From the NCBI GenBank assembly GCA_002449845.1, contig DJXW01000026.1:59502-123501 (forward strand): a DNA stretch of 64,000 nt, written 5' to 3'. Position 1 is the stretch's first letter. Every line of letters begins with the position of its first letter. The notes under the pieces are model-generated. The model worked only from the letters and a program-made list of their open reading frames with translations, ran no database searches and was not told the origin of the DNA. Shown here one piece after another: positions 10,301 to 19,524 of the stretch. The DNA comes from Prevotella sp. UBA6994. GTDB taxonomy: Bacteria; Bacteroidota; Bacteroidia; Bacteroidales; Bacteroidaceae. The position numbers were made by a program, and so were the translations under genes.

Positions 10301-10682
10301 GGCAATGATTGGTAACGACAACCAAAGCCAGGCTGTAAACTATCGTTGGCGTAAGGAGGGAGACGTTACCTCCATACCAAGAGCTATGTACGGAGCATCT
10401 TCCAATTACAACACGTTGGTAAGCGACCGCTTCGTGGAGAATGGTTCGTTCCTTCGTCTCAACTACCTTCAGTTGTCATACGCCTTTGATCCAAAGGTAA
10501 TCAAGAAAGTCATTGGATTGAATGGTTTGGATTTCTACATCAGTGCAAACAACTTGTTCATCTTGACCAAGTACACTGGTGTTGACCCAGAAGTTGGTTA
10601 TGGAGGTTATGGCGCATCTATTGACGGTGGCCAGACTCCTCGTGCTAAGTCTTATACGTTTGGTTTCAATGTAAAGTTTTAA
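7359..10682 (+). CDS. SusC-like TonB-dependent outer-membrane transporter (pair 1)
   Basis: 1107 residues, normal for SusC. After a signal peptide (ending GASAQ) comes a carboxypeptidase-regulatory-like beta-sandwich (HGTVTDEFGELTGASV...SYVGFKN), then a plug domain with the SusC hallmark DAAATAIYGSQGANGVIEITTKRG, then the beta-barrel. The chain ends in Phe (FGFNVKF), as outer-membrane barrels do. It imports oligomeric nutrients with its SusD partner, which begins 6 bp downstream. The pair is flanked by fasciclin lipoproteins rather than glycosidases, so the cargo is not identifiable. Confidence 0.93.
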   Translation: MNGRLRYFILSLLSIVAIGASAQITAVHGTVTDEFGELTGASVCEIDGSGRIIEATVTDINGNFSMKISNPKDKLRFSYVGFKNVILPIDREEYQVSMKSETNLKEVTVVAKRRLNGGGLAIPEKEISFATQTIDAKEFDGLGMNTIDEALQGRIAGLDIISNSGNLGAGTTMRLRGASSISSLTNANPLIVVNGNTWNVDMSNFDMTSANDEQFAQLLNVNPEDIASITVLKDAAATAIYGSQGANGVIEITTKRGTRGKPRLEYRLRLTGTYQPKGYKMLNGDDYTMLLKESYFNPEQNDNSSNIRELNYDPTFSEYEQYNNNTDWMDAVTQWGLRQNHSLVISGGGEKATFRISGGFDHETGSVIKQKLNRFSTRVALDYFVSDRITIKTNFSLTYTQNNRNSDNLLSLAYRKMPNMSIYEQDPLTGADTDKYYTMLQSASSVFNDNQKNMVNPVASANLAINKASTYDISPEFIMNYRLLGLDEEHTRLDWEGRVYMNIFNDYVNRFYPSELKTVSWDAGVNTSYAGSTKSVALTTKQSLFFYPHFNNENHKLSIMARFELTTGSSTGQGTDGKGLVSGGPSSPDAGGLITGMSSSFSQWRSMYYTMQAHYAFKERYMLDVSVRADGTTKFGPDRRWGYFPAVSARWNFAEEPWIKKATEKWLSMWSIRASWGMVGNQPGQDYLYMSKYGAADRYIGLAAMRPNNIRLTDLRWETTSTYDVGTDIGLFNNKFNLTMEWYHSTRRDMLMSNVRIPSNSGFYTLAYRNVGSMRNIGWEFHLNTNRLVEIGKFYADINATFGNNSNEILTMDPTVLESLNSDFHFNNREVLQRVQLHNPFGAIYGFKYKGVYEYQYETFKDMNETQRADFLAAGHTAPIAQTETGAVIYDDEGDPIRMMYAYSNDAAGKNYKFKGGDAIYEDINHDGNINALDIVYLGSSLPKLTGGFGFSLNYARWRLNAQFNYRVGNKILNLARLDAEAMIGNDNQSQAVNYRWRKEGDVTSIPRAMYGASSNYNTLVSDRFVENGSFLRLNYLQLSYAFDPKVIKKVIGLNGLDFYISANNLFILTKYTGVDPEVGYGGYGASIDGGQTPRAKSYTFGFNVKF

Positions 10683-10688
10683 AGAAGT

Positions 10689-12416
10689 ATGAATATGAAA
10701 CTAAAGAATATAATCGTTAAATCAGGTATTGCTCTCTTCATGGGTGCTTCCTTGAGTTCTTGTTCTGATTTCTTGGAGATAGAGCCACTGAACGACATTG
10801 TCTTGGAGAAGTTCTGGAACGAGGAGAGTGATGTCGAGAATATTGTTGCCGGTTGCTATTCGGCTTTGCAGACTCAGGTGATAGTCGATAGAATGATGGC
10901 ATGGGGAGAGTTTAGGTCTGACAACGTGGTAGGAGGAACCAACGTGCAAAACGACACGCACCTTCAGAATATCTTCAAGGAAAACCTCAATGCAAGTAAT
11001 TCATATACCACTTGGGGCGAGTTCTATGATATTATCAACCGTTGTAATACGACTATTTACTATGCTCCTTCCGTTGCGGCGAAAGACCCTAATTTTACGC
11101 AGACGGAATTGAAAGCCACCATTGCAGAGGTTTCTGCCATTCGTGACTTATGTTATTTCTATCTCATCAGGGCTTTCCGTGATGTTCCTTACACCACTGT
11201 TCCTTATCTTGATGACAACCAGAAGATGGATAATCCTGCCGTTAAGTTTAACTTGGTGTTGGATAGTCTTATCTTAGACTTGGAAAAGGTGAAGGACGAT
11301 GCTGTGGTTAAATATCCTGAGAATAAGGATTATTACCAAAAAGGACGTATCACGAAAGATGCCATTCATGCAATGCTTTGCGATATGTATCTGTGGAAAA
11401 AGGATTATACCAATGCGGTGAAGTATGCTGATTTGGTCATCAAGTCTCTTACAGATGATTATCAGAATCAGTTGGATAGGAGAGGCGGTTCTGTTTCTTC
11501 TCTTGACCAGATGATGAATGGTTATCCTCTGATTAGTGATAAACCATATTCAGGAAACGAGTATGGTGAAGCTTTCAATACTATCTTTGATGAAGGAAAC
11601 AGCAGAGAGAGCATCTTTGAGTTGATTTACATGGACGATGATAGCTACATTCCCAACAATGCTGTCAGCTATAGGTTTGGTAATACTGTTACATACCCAG
11701 GCTTTGTCAAGCCAGCAGATTTTATTGGCTCAGACGTGAAGGATGAGTTGTATGCCGTTTACTTGACCAAGTATGATACTCGTTATTACGAGAACATTCA
11801 ACCCATTGGGTCTTCAGACTACGGTATTAATAAATATGTAGCTACAGCCAGATTGGATGCTTCGCAAACAACCTATCAGGCAAGGTATGGACAAAGACCG
11901 GCAGAGAAAACTTGTCACTCTAATTGGATTGTCTATCGCCTGACAGATGTCATGCTGATGAAGGCAGAAGCATTGTGTGAGTTGATCAACTTAGATGATA
12001 CAACCGCTATAGGCAAGACCCAAAATGATTCATTGCTCAAACAGGCATACGATATCGTCAATACCATCAACAAGCGTTCTAACTGCGCTACCAGTAACCA
12101 AGACATCAAGTATGACTCTTATAGCAGCAAGAGTTTGATGGCTAACTTGGTGTTGGACGAAAGACAGCGTGAGTTGATGTTTGAGGGAAAACGTTGGTTT
12201 GACTTGGTGCGCCGCTCATTGCGTGACGGCAATACCAATTACCTCATTTCCAAGGTGATGCGTAAGGGCTCCGACAATGCCAGTGTCGTACAGAGTAAAT
12301 TGGCAAAGATGGACGCTATCTTCTGGCCATACAATAAGGACGAATTGAAAGTGAATAATTCGCTTACACAGAACCCAGCATTCGGAAGCGGAGAAAACTC
12401 ATCATATTCTAAGTAA
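10689..12416 (+). CDS. SusD-like/RagB nutrient-binding lipoprotein (pair 1)
   Basis: 575 residues. Lipoprotein signal with SSC lipobox followed by SDFLEIEP, the typical SusD start. The C-terminal RagB/SusD signature (LVLDERQRELMFEGKRWFDLVR) is intact. It forms the lid over the SusC barrel and captures ligand at the cell surface. ATG 10695 is an alternative start two codons in. It is directly downstream of its SusC, and the next fasciclin gene follows closely, so all are in one operon. Confidence 0.92.
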   Translation: MNMKLKNIIVKSGIALFMGASLSSCSDFLEIEPLNDIVLEKFWNEESDVENIVAGCYSALQTQVIVDRMMAWGEFRSDNVVGGTNVQNDTHLQNIFKENLNASNSYTTWGEFYDIINRCNTTIYYAPSVAAKDPNFTQTELKATIAEVSAIRDLCYFYLIRAFRDVPYTTVPYLDDNQKMDNPAVKFNLVLDSLILDLEKVKDDAVVKYPENKDYYQKGRITKDAIHAMLCDMYLWKKDYTNAVKYADLVIKSLTDDYQNQLDRRGGSVSSLDQMMNGYPLISDKPYSGNEYGEAFNTIFDEGNSRESIFELIYMDDDSYIPNNAVSYRFGNTVTYPGFVKPADFIGSDVKDELYAVYLTKYDTRYYENIQPIGSSDYGINKYVATARLDASQTTYQARYGQRPAEKTCHSNWIVYRLTDVMLMKAEALCELINLDDTTAIGKTQNDSLLKQAYDIVNTINKRSNCATSNQDIKYDSYSSKSLMANLVLDERQRELMFEGKRWFDLVRRSLRDGNTNYLISKVMRKGSDNASVVQSKLAKMDAIFWPYNKDELKVNNSLTQNPAFGSGENSSYSK

Positions 12417-12449
12417 TACGCTTGACTCATATAATAAATGAATAACATT

Positions 12450-14465
12450 ATGAAAAAGATAAAATATTTTTTGATGACATTGCTCGTTGCTTGTGCGTTG
12501 GGCACGATGGTGAGTTGTTCTGATGAGCCGGATACGTCCAATTATTATACGTTTACGGGAGAGATGATGAACAATTATCTCGAAAACCACAGCGAGTTCA
12601 GCGAGTTTGCTGCCATCGTGAAACGCGCAGGTATGATGGAGTTGCTGTCTGCCTACGGTCATTATACTTGCTTCCCTCCAACCAACGAGGCGTTTGCCGC
12701 ATATTACAAGAAGCGTGGCATTAGCTCTATCGACCAGTTGACAGACGCTGATTGTGATACGATTGCACGTACTCACTTGGTAAGCAATATGTATGCTACA
12801 TCTGAGATGAATGACGGTGTGCTGACTACGGCTAACATGAACCGCCGTTATATAGAGGTTTCTCACGACCTTGACAGCGACAGCAATGCTGTGGTGTTCT
12901 TGAACCGTACTGCTCACATCATCTTCGAGATGCAAGACGACTCTGTGGAGAATGGTATCATGCAACCTATCACTGAGGTGCTGGAAAGCAGTAACAGTAT
13001 GTTGCCTGACGTGATGAAGCTGAATCCTAAGATTTCTCTTTTCTATAACGCACTGGTGGAGACGGGAATCATTGATTCTATGTATAAGTTCCGTGATGAT
13101 ACCTATAACGCCAAGGATTATCCCCGTTACAAATATACGTCGCACGTGAATAAGGAAACGGCTACCGTTCCAGACGAGAAGAAATATGGCTTTACGGCTT
13201 TTGTTCCTACTGATTCGGTACTGAATGCGAAGTATGGTATTACCACACTTAACCAACTCTACGAGAAGGCGTGCGAAATCTATGATGCCGTTTATCCGGA
13301 AGATGTAAACAGTGAGGCTCACAGCTTTGCCAATCTGACAGACCGTAGGAATCCATTAAACAGATTCGTGGCTTATCATATCTTGGATCGTGACGTAAAG
13401 GGTTGGAACTATCTTACTCCATTGAACGACATCGGTATCATTACTACCTTGATGAACCCTGTGGATTGGTATGAAACCTTGCTTCCACATACGTTGATGA
13501 AGTTTGAGCGTCTCACCGTTCGTAAGTATGCTGGTTCCAGCACCGTAGGTCAACGCTACATCAATCGTCGCTATGATGACGATTACCAAATCCTCGGTAC
13601 ACAGGTGCAGCGTTCTATTGAGAAAGAGTATATGCAAGATGCCTTGAACGGTCGCTACTTCTACATTGACGACATCGTGGCTTTCAGTGAAACAACGAGA
13701 GATATTGTTGACAACACCCGTATTCGTATGGACTTCTCAACCATATTCCCAGAGTTGATGACTAACGACATTCGTCAAAACGGTAATCCAAAGTTCCAGG
13801 ATCCCGACTACGACGAAACGGCTAAGTATGGACGTAACTTCTATTTCCCCAATGGCTATTTGAAGAACGTGAAGAGTGCAGGATATTTCGTTTATCGTCG
13901 TCCTCACGATTATTATGACTGTTATGAGGGAGACGAGATGAACCTCTTTGGCAATTACGACATTACCTTTAAGTTGCCGCCTGTTCCATACGAAGGTGAG
14001 TGGCAGGTACGTATGGGTTATGCACAAGAGCCTACCCGTGGTATTGCTCAGATTTATTTCGATGGCAAGCCTCAGGGTATTCCTTTGGACATGACGATCG
14101 GCTTGAACGATGCTTCCATTCTGGGTACGGCATGGGTAAGCGATTACACAGGTATGACTACCGAACAATTGTCTGAGGACCAGAAGACATTGAAGAACAA
14201 AGGTTATTACCGTGGAGCAGCTGGTGGCTATCGCTACAATGGCGCAGGTGGAACCACCACTACCGTGTTTGCCACTCAGACGCAGACCTTCCGTATCGTT
14301 CTCTGTACCGTTCACATGGATCCCAAGCAAGACCATTATCTTCGTATCAGAAGTGTGTCTTCTAAGATGGGTAACGATAATGAGTTCATGCTTGATTACT
14401 TGGAACTGGTTCCAAAGAGCATTTACGGTGTAACTGACGAAGGACAAATCGAAGACATGCTTTAA
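12450..14465 (+). CDS. Fasciclin-domain lipoprotein, second copy
   Basis: About 671 residues from MKKIKYFLMT (ATG 12438 is the longer alternative). The lipobox is VSC. One clear fasciclin unit occupies roughly residues 30-150 (SEFAAIVKRAG...FPPTNEAFAAYY) and a second unit follows (FTAFVPTDSVLN). The last 200 residues (VRMGYAQEPTRGIAQIYFDGKPQG) look like a beta-sandwich, possibly carbohydrate-binding-like. Surface-exposed binding partner of the SusC/D systems by context; ligand unknown. Confidence 0.75.
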   Translation: MKKIKYFLMTLLVACALGTMVSCSDEPDTSNYYTFTGEMMNNYLENHSEFSEFAAIVKRAGMMELLSAYGHYTCFPPTNEAFAAYYKKRGISSIDQLTDADCDTIARTHLVSNMYATSEMNDGVLTTANMNRRYIEVSHDLDSDSNAVVFLNRTAHIIFEMQDDSVENGIMQPITEVLESSNSMLPDVMKLNPKISLFYNALVETGIIDSMYKFRDDTYNAKDYPRYKYTSHVNKETATVPDEKKYGFTAFVPTDSVLNAKYGITTLNQLYEKACEIYDAVYPEDVNSEAHSFANLTDRRNPLNRFVAYHILDRDVKGWNYLTPLNDIGIITTLMNPVDWYETLLPHTLMKFERLTVRKYAGSSTVGQRYINRRYDDDYQILGTQVQRSIEKEYMQDALNGRYFYIDDIVAFSETTRDIVDNTRIRMDFSTIFPELMTNDIRQNGNPKFQDPDYDETAKYGRNFYFPNGYLKNVKSAGYFVYRRPHDYYDCYEGDEMNLFGNYDITFKLPPVPYEGEWQVRMGYAQEPTRGIAQIYFDGKPQGIPLDMTIGLNDASILGTAWVSDYTGMTTEQLSEDQKTLKNKGYYRGAAGGYRYNGAGGTTTTVFATQTQTFRIVLCTVHMDPKQDHYLRIRSVSSKMGNDNEFMLDYLELVPKSIYGVTDEGQIEDML

Positions 14466-14506
14466 GTAATGAAAACATGGTTTATTCATTTAAAGAATCC
14501 AACAAG

Positions 14507-16222
14507 ATGAAAATGAAATATATAAATATAGGAAGAACAGCCATCGTTGCTTTTGCAACGGTGCTGTTCTGCGCAGCTTGTAGTGACGAATGGAATGATC
14601 ATTACGAAAAGTTTGATACTTCCGTTGCCAATAGCGGAACACTCTGGGAGGCTATATCGTCACAAGGTAATTTGAGTAATTTCTCACGAGTGGTGCAAGC
14701 TTGTGGTTATGATGCTGTGCTTAATGGAAGCCAGACGTTCTCAGTCTTTGCTCCCACTAACGACCAATTCACATCTACACAAGCTGATAGCTTGATCAAC
14801 GTGTTTAATGAACAAAAGGCAAAGGGTGTAAGAAGTGATGACAACACCGTGGTAAAGCAATTCTTGCAAAACCACATTTGCTTGTATAAATACCCTGTAT
14901 CGAGCTTGACAGATACCACGCTCGTGATGATGAACGGCAAGTATGCCAAACTGAAGGCTGACAATATCGAACAGCATTCGTTCTTGACAAAGAATGTGCT
15001 TTACGGTAACGGCGTGCTCTTTACTATTAATAATAAGGTGGAGTATTTCCCTAACGTGTTCGAGTATTTAGGACTTGATAAAGACCTCGATAGTGTTTAT
15101 CAGTTTGTGAACAGCTATAGCGAGTACGAGTTTAATCCCAATAAGAGTGTACCAGGAGATATTATAGATGGACGTACAGAATATTTGGATTCTGTAACCG
15201 AATTGTCTAATCTGTTGTTCAGAACTCTTGGAAGAATCAACTCAGAAGACAGCACCTATTGGATGGTAGCACCTACCAATGAGGAGTGGACTAATCTGAC
15301 CTCTACTTATACGGATTACTTCAATTATCACAAGAATGTGGCAAAGCGCGATTCCATGCAGTATGCAAACGCTCGTCTGGCAATCTTGAGAGGAACGGTG
15401 TTTAGTCGTACCGAAAACCCAGACCCAGCTTTCAACGACTCCGCAATGTCAACCAATGCTACTCATTATGCTACGAGAAAGTTATTGGATTTAGATCCGT
15501 ATTACGTGTTCTATAAGCCGTTTGAGGCTGGTAATATCTTCGACGTTGATGATGATTTTACTTGTAGCAACGGTAAGGTTCTCAAGGCTAATCATTTGAA
15601 TATAGACAACAGAAACACATTCATGCAAACCATCAAGGTGGAGGCTGAACATGTGTTGTATCAAGATACATTGCAAGATGCGGAAGAACCGCTTACCGCT
15701 CGTCAAGTGGCTGTGGATAATCCATTCCGTGACAAAATCTCTAATAATTCGTATGTGGAAGTCATTCCTAAACCAGCATCTGCCAACCCTACGGTAAGAT
15801 TTGCCATTCCTAACGTGTTGTCTAATGTAGGTTATGATATATATGGCGTTTTTGTACCAGCTACGGCTCTTGATACATTGGCTACTCACGAACAACGTTT
15901 GCCAAACAGCTTCCGTGTTACCCTGAGGTATCCTGATGAGAATGACGTGACATCTGACAGACAGTTGTCTGGAACAAAACGTACGGATAGTGACGCGAAT
16001 GGTGAGATGAATGTTGTCGATACTGTGTTGCTGGCAGAAAACTATGTATTCCCTACGTGTTCATACGATTTAAGTGACCCGCAGGTGAAGATTAGTTTGA
16101 GAAGTACCGTAACCAGTAGGCAAACATCTACCTACACGAAGGTGTTCCGTATCGATTGCTTCATCCTGGTTCCACATGAAGAGGCAACAGAACCTAAAAA
16201 TGTTAAGCATAAAATTCAATAA
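14507..16222 (+). CDS. Fasciclin-domain lipoprotein, third copy
   Basis: About 571 residues from MKMKYINIGR; the upstream ATG at 14477 would add ten residues in front of the signal peptide and is less likely. Lipobox AAC followed by SDEWNDHYEKFD. A fasciclin unit is clear at residues about 40-160 (LSNFSRVVQACGYDAVL...SVFAPTNDQF), with a second weaker unit (WMVAPTNEEWTNL). It sits between the two SusC/D pairs and starts 41 bp after the previous gene, so is likely co-transcribed. Role inferred as surface binding. Confidence 0.75.
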   Translation: MKMKYINIGRTAIVAFATVLFCAACSDEWNDHYEKFDTSVANSGTLWEAISSQGNLSNFSRVVQACGYDAVLNGSQTFSVFAPTNDQFTSTQADSLINVFNEQKAKGVRSDDNTVVKQFLQNHICLYKYPVSSLTDTTLVMMNGKYAKLKADNIEQHSFLTKNVLYGNGVLFTINNKVEYFPNVFEYLGLDKDLDSVYQFVNSYSEYEFNPNKSVPGDIIDGRTEYLDSVTELSNLLFRTLGRINSEDSTYWMVAPTNEEWTNLTSTYTDYFNYHKNVAKRDSMQYANARLAILRGTVFSRTENPDPAFNDSAMSTNATHYATRKLLDLDPYYVFYKPFEAGNIFDVDDDFTCSNGKVLKANHLNIDNRNTFMQTIKVEAEHVLYQDTLQDAEEPLTARQVAVDNPFRDKISNNSYVEVIPKPASANPTVRFAIPNVLSNVGYDIYGVFVPATALDTLATHEQRLPNSFRVTLRYPDENDVTSDRQLSGTKRTDSDANGEMNVVDTVLLAENYVFPTCSYDLSDPQVKISLRSTVTSRQTSTYTKVFRIDCFILVPHEEATEPKNVKHKIQ

Positions 16223-16242
16223 CCCTTTAGAATTCGTACACA

Positions 16243-19200
16243 ATGAAAAAATATGTAATATATTGCCTATCACTCTTCCTGTTTGGAGCATCTACAGCCT
16301 TTGCGCAGGATGATGAGAGTGACGCTCAGGTGGTTCGTAAAGTAACGACAAGCCTGAAGAAACAATATCCAACGCGTGTGGTAAAGGGTCGTGTCATCAA
16401 TGGTGCGTCCAAGAGTCCTGTCTCTGGAGCAATGGTTCGTGTCGGCGAGATTGAGGGCTACAGTGCTTTGACTCACAGTGACGGTACTTTTGAGATAAAG
16501 GTTCCTCTTTTTGCCACTTCTCTTGAGGTGTCTGCCCCAGACATGAACATGTCGAAGATGGGATTGGTGAAAGACGAGCAGCAGAAAGACGTTTACTTGT
16601 ATCCTGCTACTTTTGTTCCTGAATACCGCAATGGTACAAACGTGACAGCAGAGAACATGACTACCGACTTCCGTTTCTCTGATGCAACGTCTATCGAGGA
16701 TGAGATTCAAAAGAGACTGGGCGCAGAGGTACATACCACCATGCGCAACGGAACGTCTGGAGTGGGAGGCGTGATGTTCATGAACGGTTTAAATTCATTG
16801 AATATCAACTCTCAGCCGTTGATTGTTATTGATGATGTGATTTTCGACCAGCAATATGGCAGATCGGTTTTGCACCAAGGATTCTATAATGACATTCTTG
16901 CCAATATCAGTCCTGCCGACATTGAGACGGTTACTGTTCTTCGCAACGGTACGGCTCTCTATGGTGCAAAGGGTGCTAATGGCGTTATCTTGATCAAGAC
17001 CCGTCGTAATCATAGTATGGCTACACGTATCACGGCAAGTGTTTCTGCTGGCGTAACCTTGGAACCTAAGTTTATCGACGTGATGAACGCCACGCAGTAT
17101 AAGAACTATGCTTCCGACTTGCTGAAGAGCGTAAGAACCAATATCCGTGATTTCAAGTTCTTGAATGAGGATCCTAATTATTATTACTATCCTCAGTATC
17201 ACAACAATACCAATTGGAAAGACCAGATTTACCGTACCGCCATTACCCAAAACTACAACATCAACGTTGAGGGTGGTGATGATGTGGCAGACTACAACCT
17301 CTCTCTTGGATACATGGACAAGCAGAGTGTGCTGAAATACAATAAACATACTCGTTTGAATATTCGCTTCAATACGGATATCCGTCTTCTTGAGCAATTC
17401 CACATTCGTTTTGATGCTTCCTTTGCCAACCAGACACGTAACATCCGTAACGACGGTGCGCCCATGGACTATGTGGAAGGTACACCTACGTCTCCTTCTT
17501 TCCTGGCTTATGCCAAGAGTCCTATGTTGAGTCCGTATGCGTATGCAAACCGTATCTTGTCTGACAGCTATCTCGACATTACCGATGAGAGTTATTTGGA
17601 TGAGGCTTTGGCAGAATATGCCAATTACAACTATAAGTTGGCTAACCCGATTGCATTGAATGAATACAGTGATGCTGAAAACAAGAACCGTTTTGAAAAC
17701 TCGATGGTGAACTTGAGCGTTACTCCCAAGTATCAGTTCAATCGTCATCTTTTCGTCAGCGAGCATTTCAGTTACAATTTGGTAAACACCAACGAGAAGT
17801 TCTATATTCCTATCAATGGTGTTCCCAGTTATTTCGTTTCCAGTGTCAATGCTTACCGTGAGAATGAGGTTCGCTCTTTAGCTGGCAAGCAAAATTCCGT
17901 GATGTCAGACACTCGCGTGGATTGGAACAACCGCTATGGTGCTCATGCCATTCATGCTTTTGGTGGTGTGAGAATCAATTGGGAGAGTTATACGCTGAAT
18001 ACCCAACTTGGTTACAACACGGGTAGTGACAAGACTCCGTTTATCAGTTCTCAGTTGCTCAATGCAACAACCACTGGTGTGAATGATAATTGGAATTCTA
18101 TCGCATGGTACGCTCAAGCTGAGTATAATTTCCTGCAACGTTATTATCTCCAAGCCAACCTCACCGCAGAGGCTTCATCAAGGTTTGGTAAGGATGCTGA
18201 TCATTCTCTGAAAGCGTTTGATGCAGCATGGGGAATCTTCCCAGGTGTACAGGCTGCATGGGTAGTGAGCAACGAGCCTTGGTTTGCTAAGGTGAAGGGC
18301 ATCAATTACCTGCGCTTGAACGTGGGCTACGACATCAGTGGTAATGACGACATCGATTACTATGCAGCTCGTAGTTACTTCCGTGCTCAGAAGTTCCTCG
18401 ACTACATCTCTGGTTTGTCTTTCGACAATATCGGAAATACGAACATCCAATGGGAAACGACCAAGCGCTTCAATGCTGGCTTTGAAACCAACGTGTTCAA
18501 CAATCGCCTGAACATCAAGTTTAATTACTTCAACAGTAAGGTTGACAACCTGCTTACTTATCAAGCCTTGGGTTATCTCTCAGGTTTGGAGCGCACATGG
18601 AGCAATGGCGGTTCTATGAAGAATGAAGGCTTCGATGTTTCTGCTGTTGCCAAAGTGGTTTCCACCAAGAATTTCCAATGGGAATTGGGCGCAAGCATGG
18701 GACACTACGAAAACAAGATTACCAAGTTGGTAGATGGTCAGAATAGTTTCGATACTTCTATCTACGGTGCAACGGTACGTACCGAAATAGGACATCCTGC
18801 CAATATGTTCTATGGCTATAAGGTCGTGAAAGATGCATCAAGTCCTGAAGGTGTGTTCAAGACCAGTGAAGATGCTAACAAGAAGCTCTTCGTCTTAGGT
18901 GCTAACGGTATAGACAAACTGTACTTCGGTGCTGGAGACATGCACTTTGAAGATATGAATAACGACGGCCAAATCACGGAGGCAGACCGTACGTTTATCG
19001 GTAATCCTAATCCGGATATCTACGGAAATATCTTCACCTCTCTGATGTACAAACGCCTGAAGCTCGACATCAACTTCAACTATTGCCTTGGCAATGACGT
19101 ATATAATTATATGAGAAGTCAACTCGAAGGTGGAAGTCGTTTCATGAACCAGACCACTGCCATTACTCGTTCATGGCAAACGGAAGGACAGGTTACGGAT

Positions 19201-19500
19201 ATTCCGAAGGTTACCTTCCAAGACCCATTGGGCAACAACCGTTTCAGCGACCGTTGGATTGAGGATGGTAGCTATCTCCGCTTAAAGTCGGTTACGCTGA
19301 GTTATTCACTTCCTGTTCATTCCACGTTCTTGCAGGGATTCCAATTCTGGGTACAAGGCAACAACCTCCTTACCTTCAGTAAGTATCTTGGCTCAGACCC
19401 CGAGTTCTCAATGACTTCAAGTGTGCTTGGGCAAGGCATTGACCTTGGTCAGTTGCCACAAAGCCGTAGCATAGTTGCTGGTATCAAGATTAATCTGTAA
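16243..19500 (+). CDS. SusC-like TonB-dependent outer-membrane transporter (pair 2)
   Basis: 1085 residues. Signal peptide ends STAFAQ; then a carboxypeptidase-regulatory-like domain (VKGRVINGASKSPVSGAMVRV), a plug with NGTALYGAKGANGVILIKTR, and a beta-barrel ending in a hydrophobic strand (VAGIKINL). It is clearly diverged from the first SusC in this locus, so the two transporters probably handle different products of the same substrate. The partner SusD follows after 24 bp. Confidence 0.92.
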   Translation: MKKYVIYCLSLFLFGASTAFAQDDESDAQVVRKVTTSLKKQYPTRVVKGRVINGASKSPVSGAMVRVGEIEGYSALTHSDGTFEIKVPLFATSLEVSAPDMNMSKMGLVKDEQQKDVYLYPATFVPEYRNGTNVTAENMTTDFRFSDATSIEDEIQKRLGAEVHTTMRNGTSGVGGVMFMNGLNSLNINSQPLIVIDDVIFDQQYGRSVLHQGFYNDILANISPADIETVTVLRNGTALYGAKGANGVILIKTRRNHSMATRITASVSAGVTLEPKFIDVMNATQYKNYASDLLKSVRTNIRDFKFLNEDPNYYYYPQYHNNTNWKDQIYRTAITQNYNINVEGGDDVADYNLSLGYMDKQSVLKYNKHTRLNIRFNTDIRLLEQFHIRFDASFANQTRNIRNDGAPMDYVEGTPTSPSFLAYAKSPMLSPYAYANRILSDSYLDITDESYLDEALAEYANYNYKLANPIALNEYSDAENKNRFENSMVNLSVTPKYQFNRHLFVSEHFSYNLVNTNEKFYIPINGVPSYFVSSVNAYRENEVRSLAGKQNSVMSDTRVDWNNRYGAHAIHAFGGVRINWESYTLNTQLGYNTGSDKTPFISSQLLNATTTGVNDNWNSIAWYAQAEYNFLQRYYLQANLTAEASSRFGKDADHSLKAFDAAWGIFPGVQAAWVVSNEPWFAKVKGINYLRLNVGYDISGNDDIDYYAARSYFRAQKFLDYISGLSFDNIGNTNIQWETTKRFNAGFETNVFNNRLNIKFNYFNSKVDNLLTYQALGYLSGLERTWSNGGSMKNEGFDVSAVAKVVSTKNFQWELGASMGHYENKITKLVDGQNSFDTSIYGATVRTEIGHPANMFYGYKVVKDASSPEGVFKTSEDANKKLFVLGANGIDKLYFGAGDMHFEDMNNDGQITEADRTFIGNPNPDIYGNIFTSLMYKRLKLDINFNYCLGNDVYNYMRSQLEGGSRFMNQTTAITRSWQTEGQVTDIPKVTFQDPLGNNRFSDRWIEDGSYLRLKSVTLSYSLPVHSTFLQGFQFWVQGNNLLTFSKYLGSDPEFSMTSSVLGQGIDLGQLPQSRSIVAGIKINL

Positions 19501-19524
19501 TTTGAAACATAATATATATAGAAT

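Noticed and set aside
12402..13322. 306-residue - strand frame opposite a fasciclin gene
   Set aside because: Antisense to a well-supported lipoprotein gene; no signal or domain of its own.
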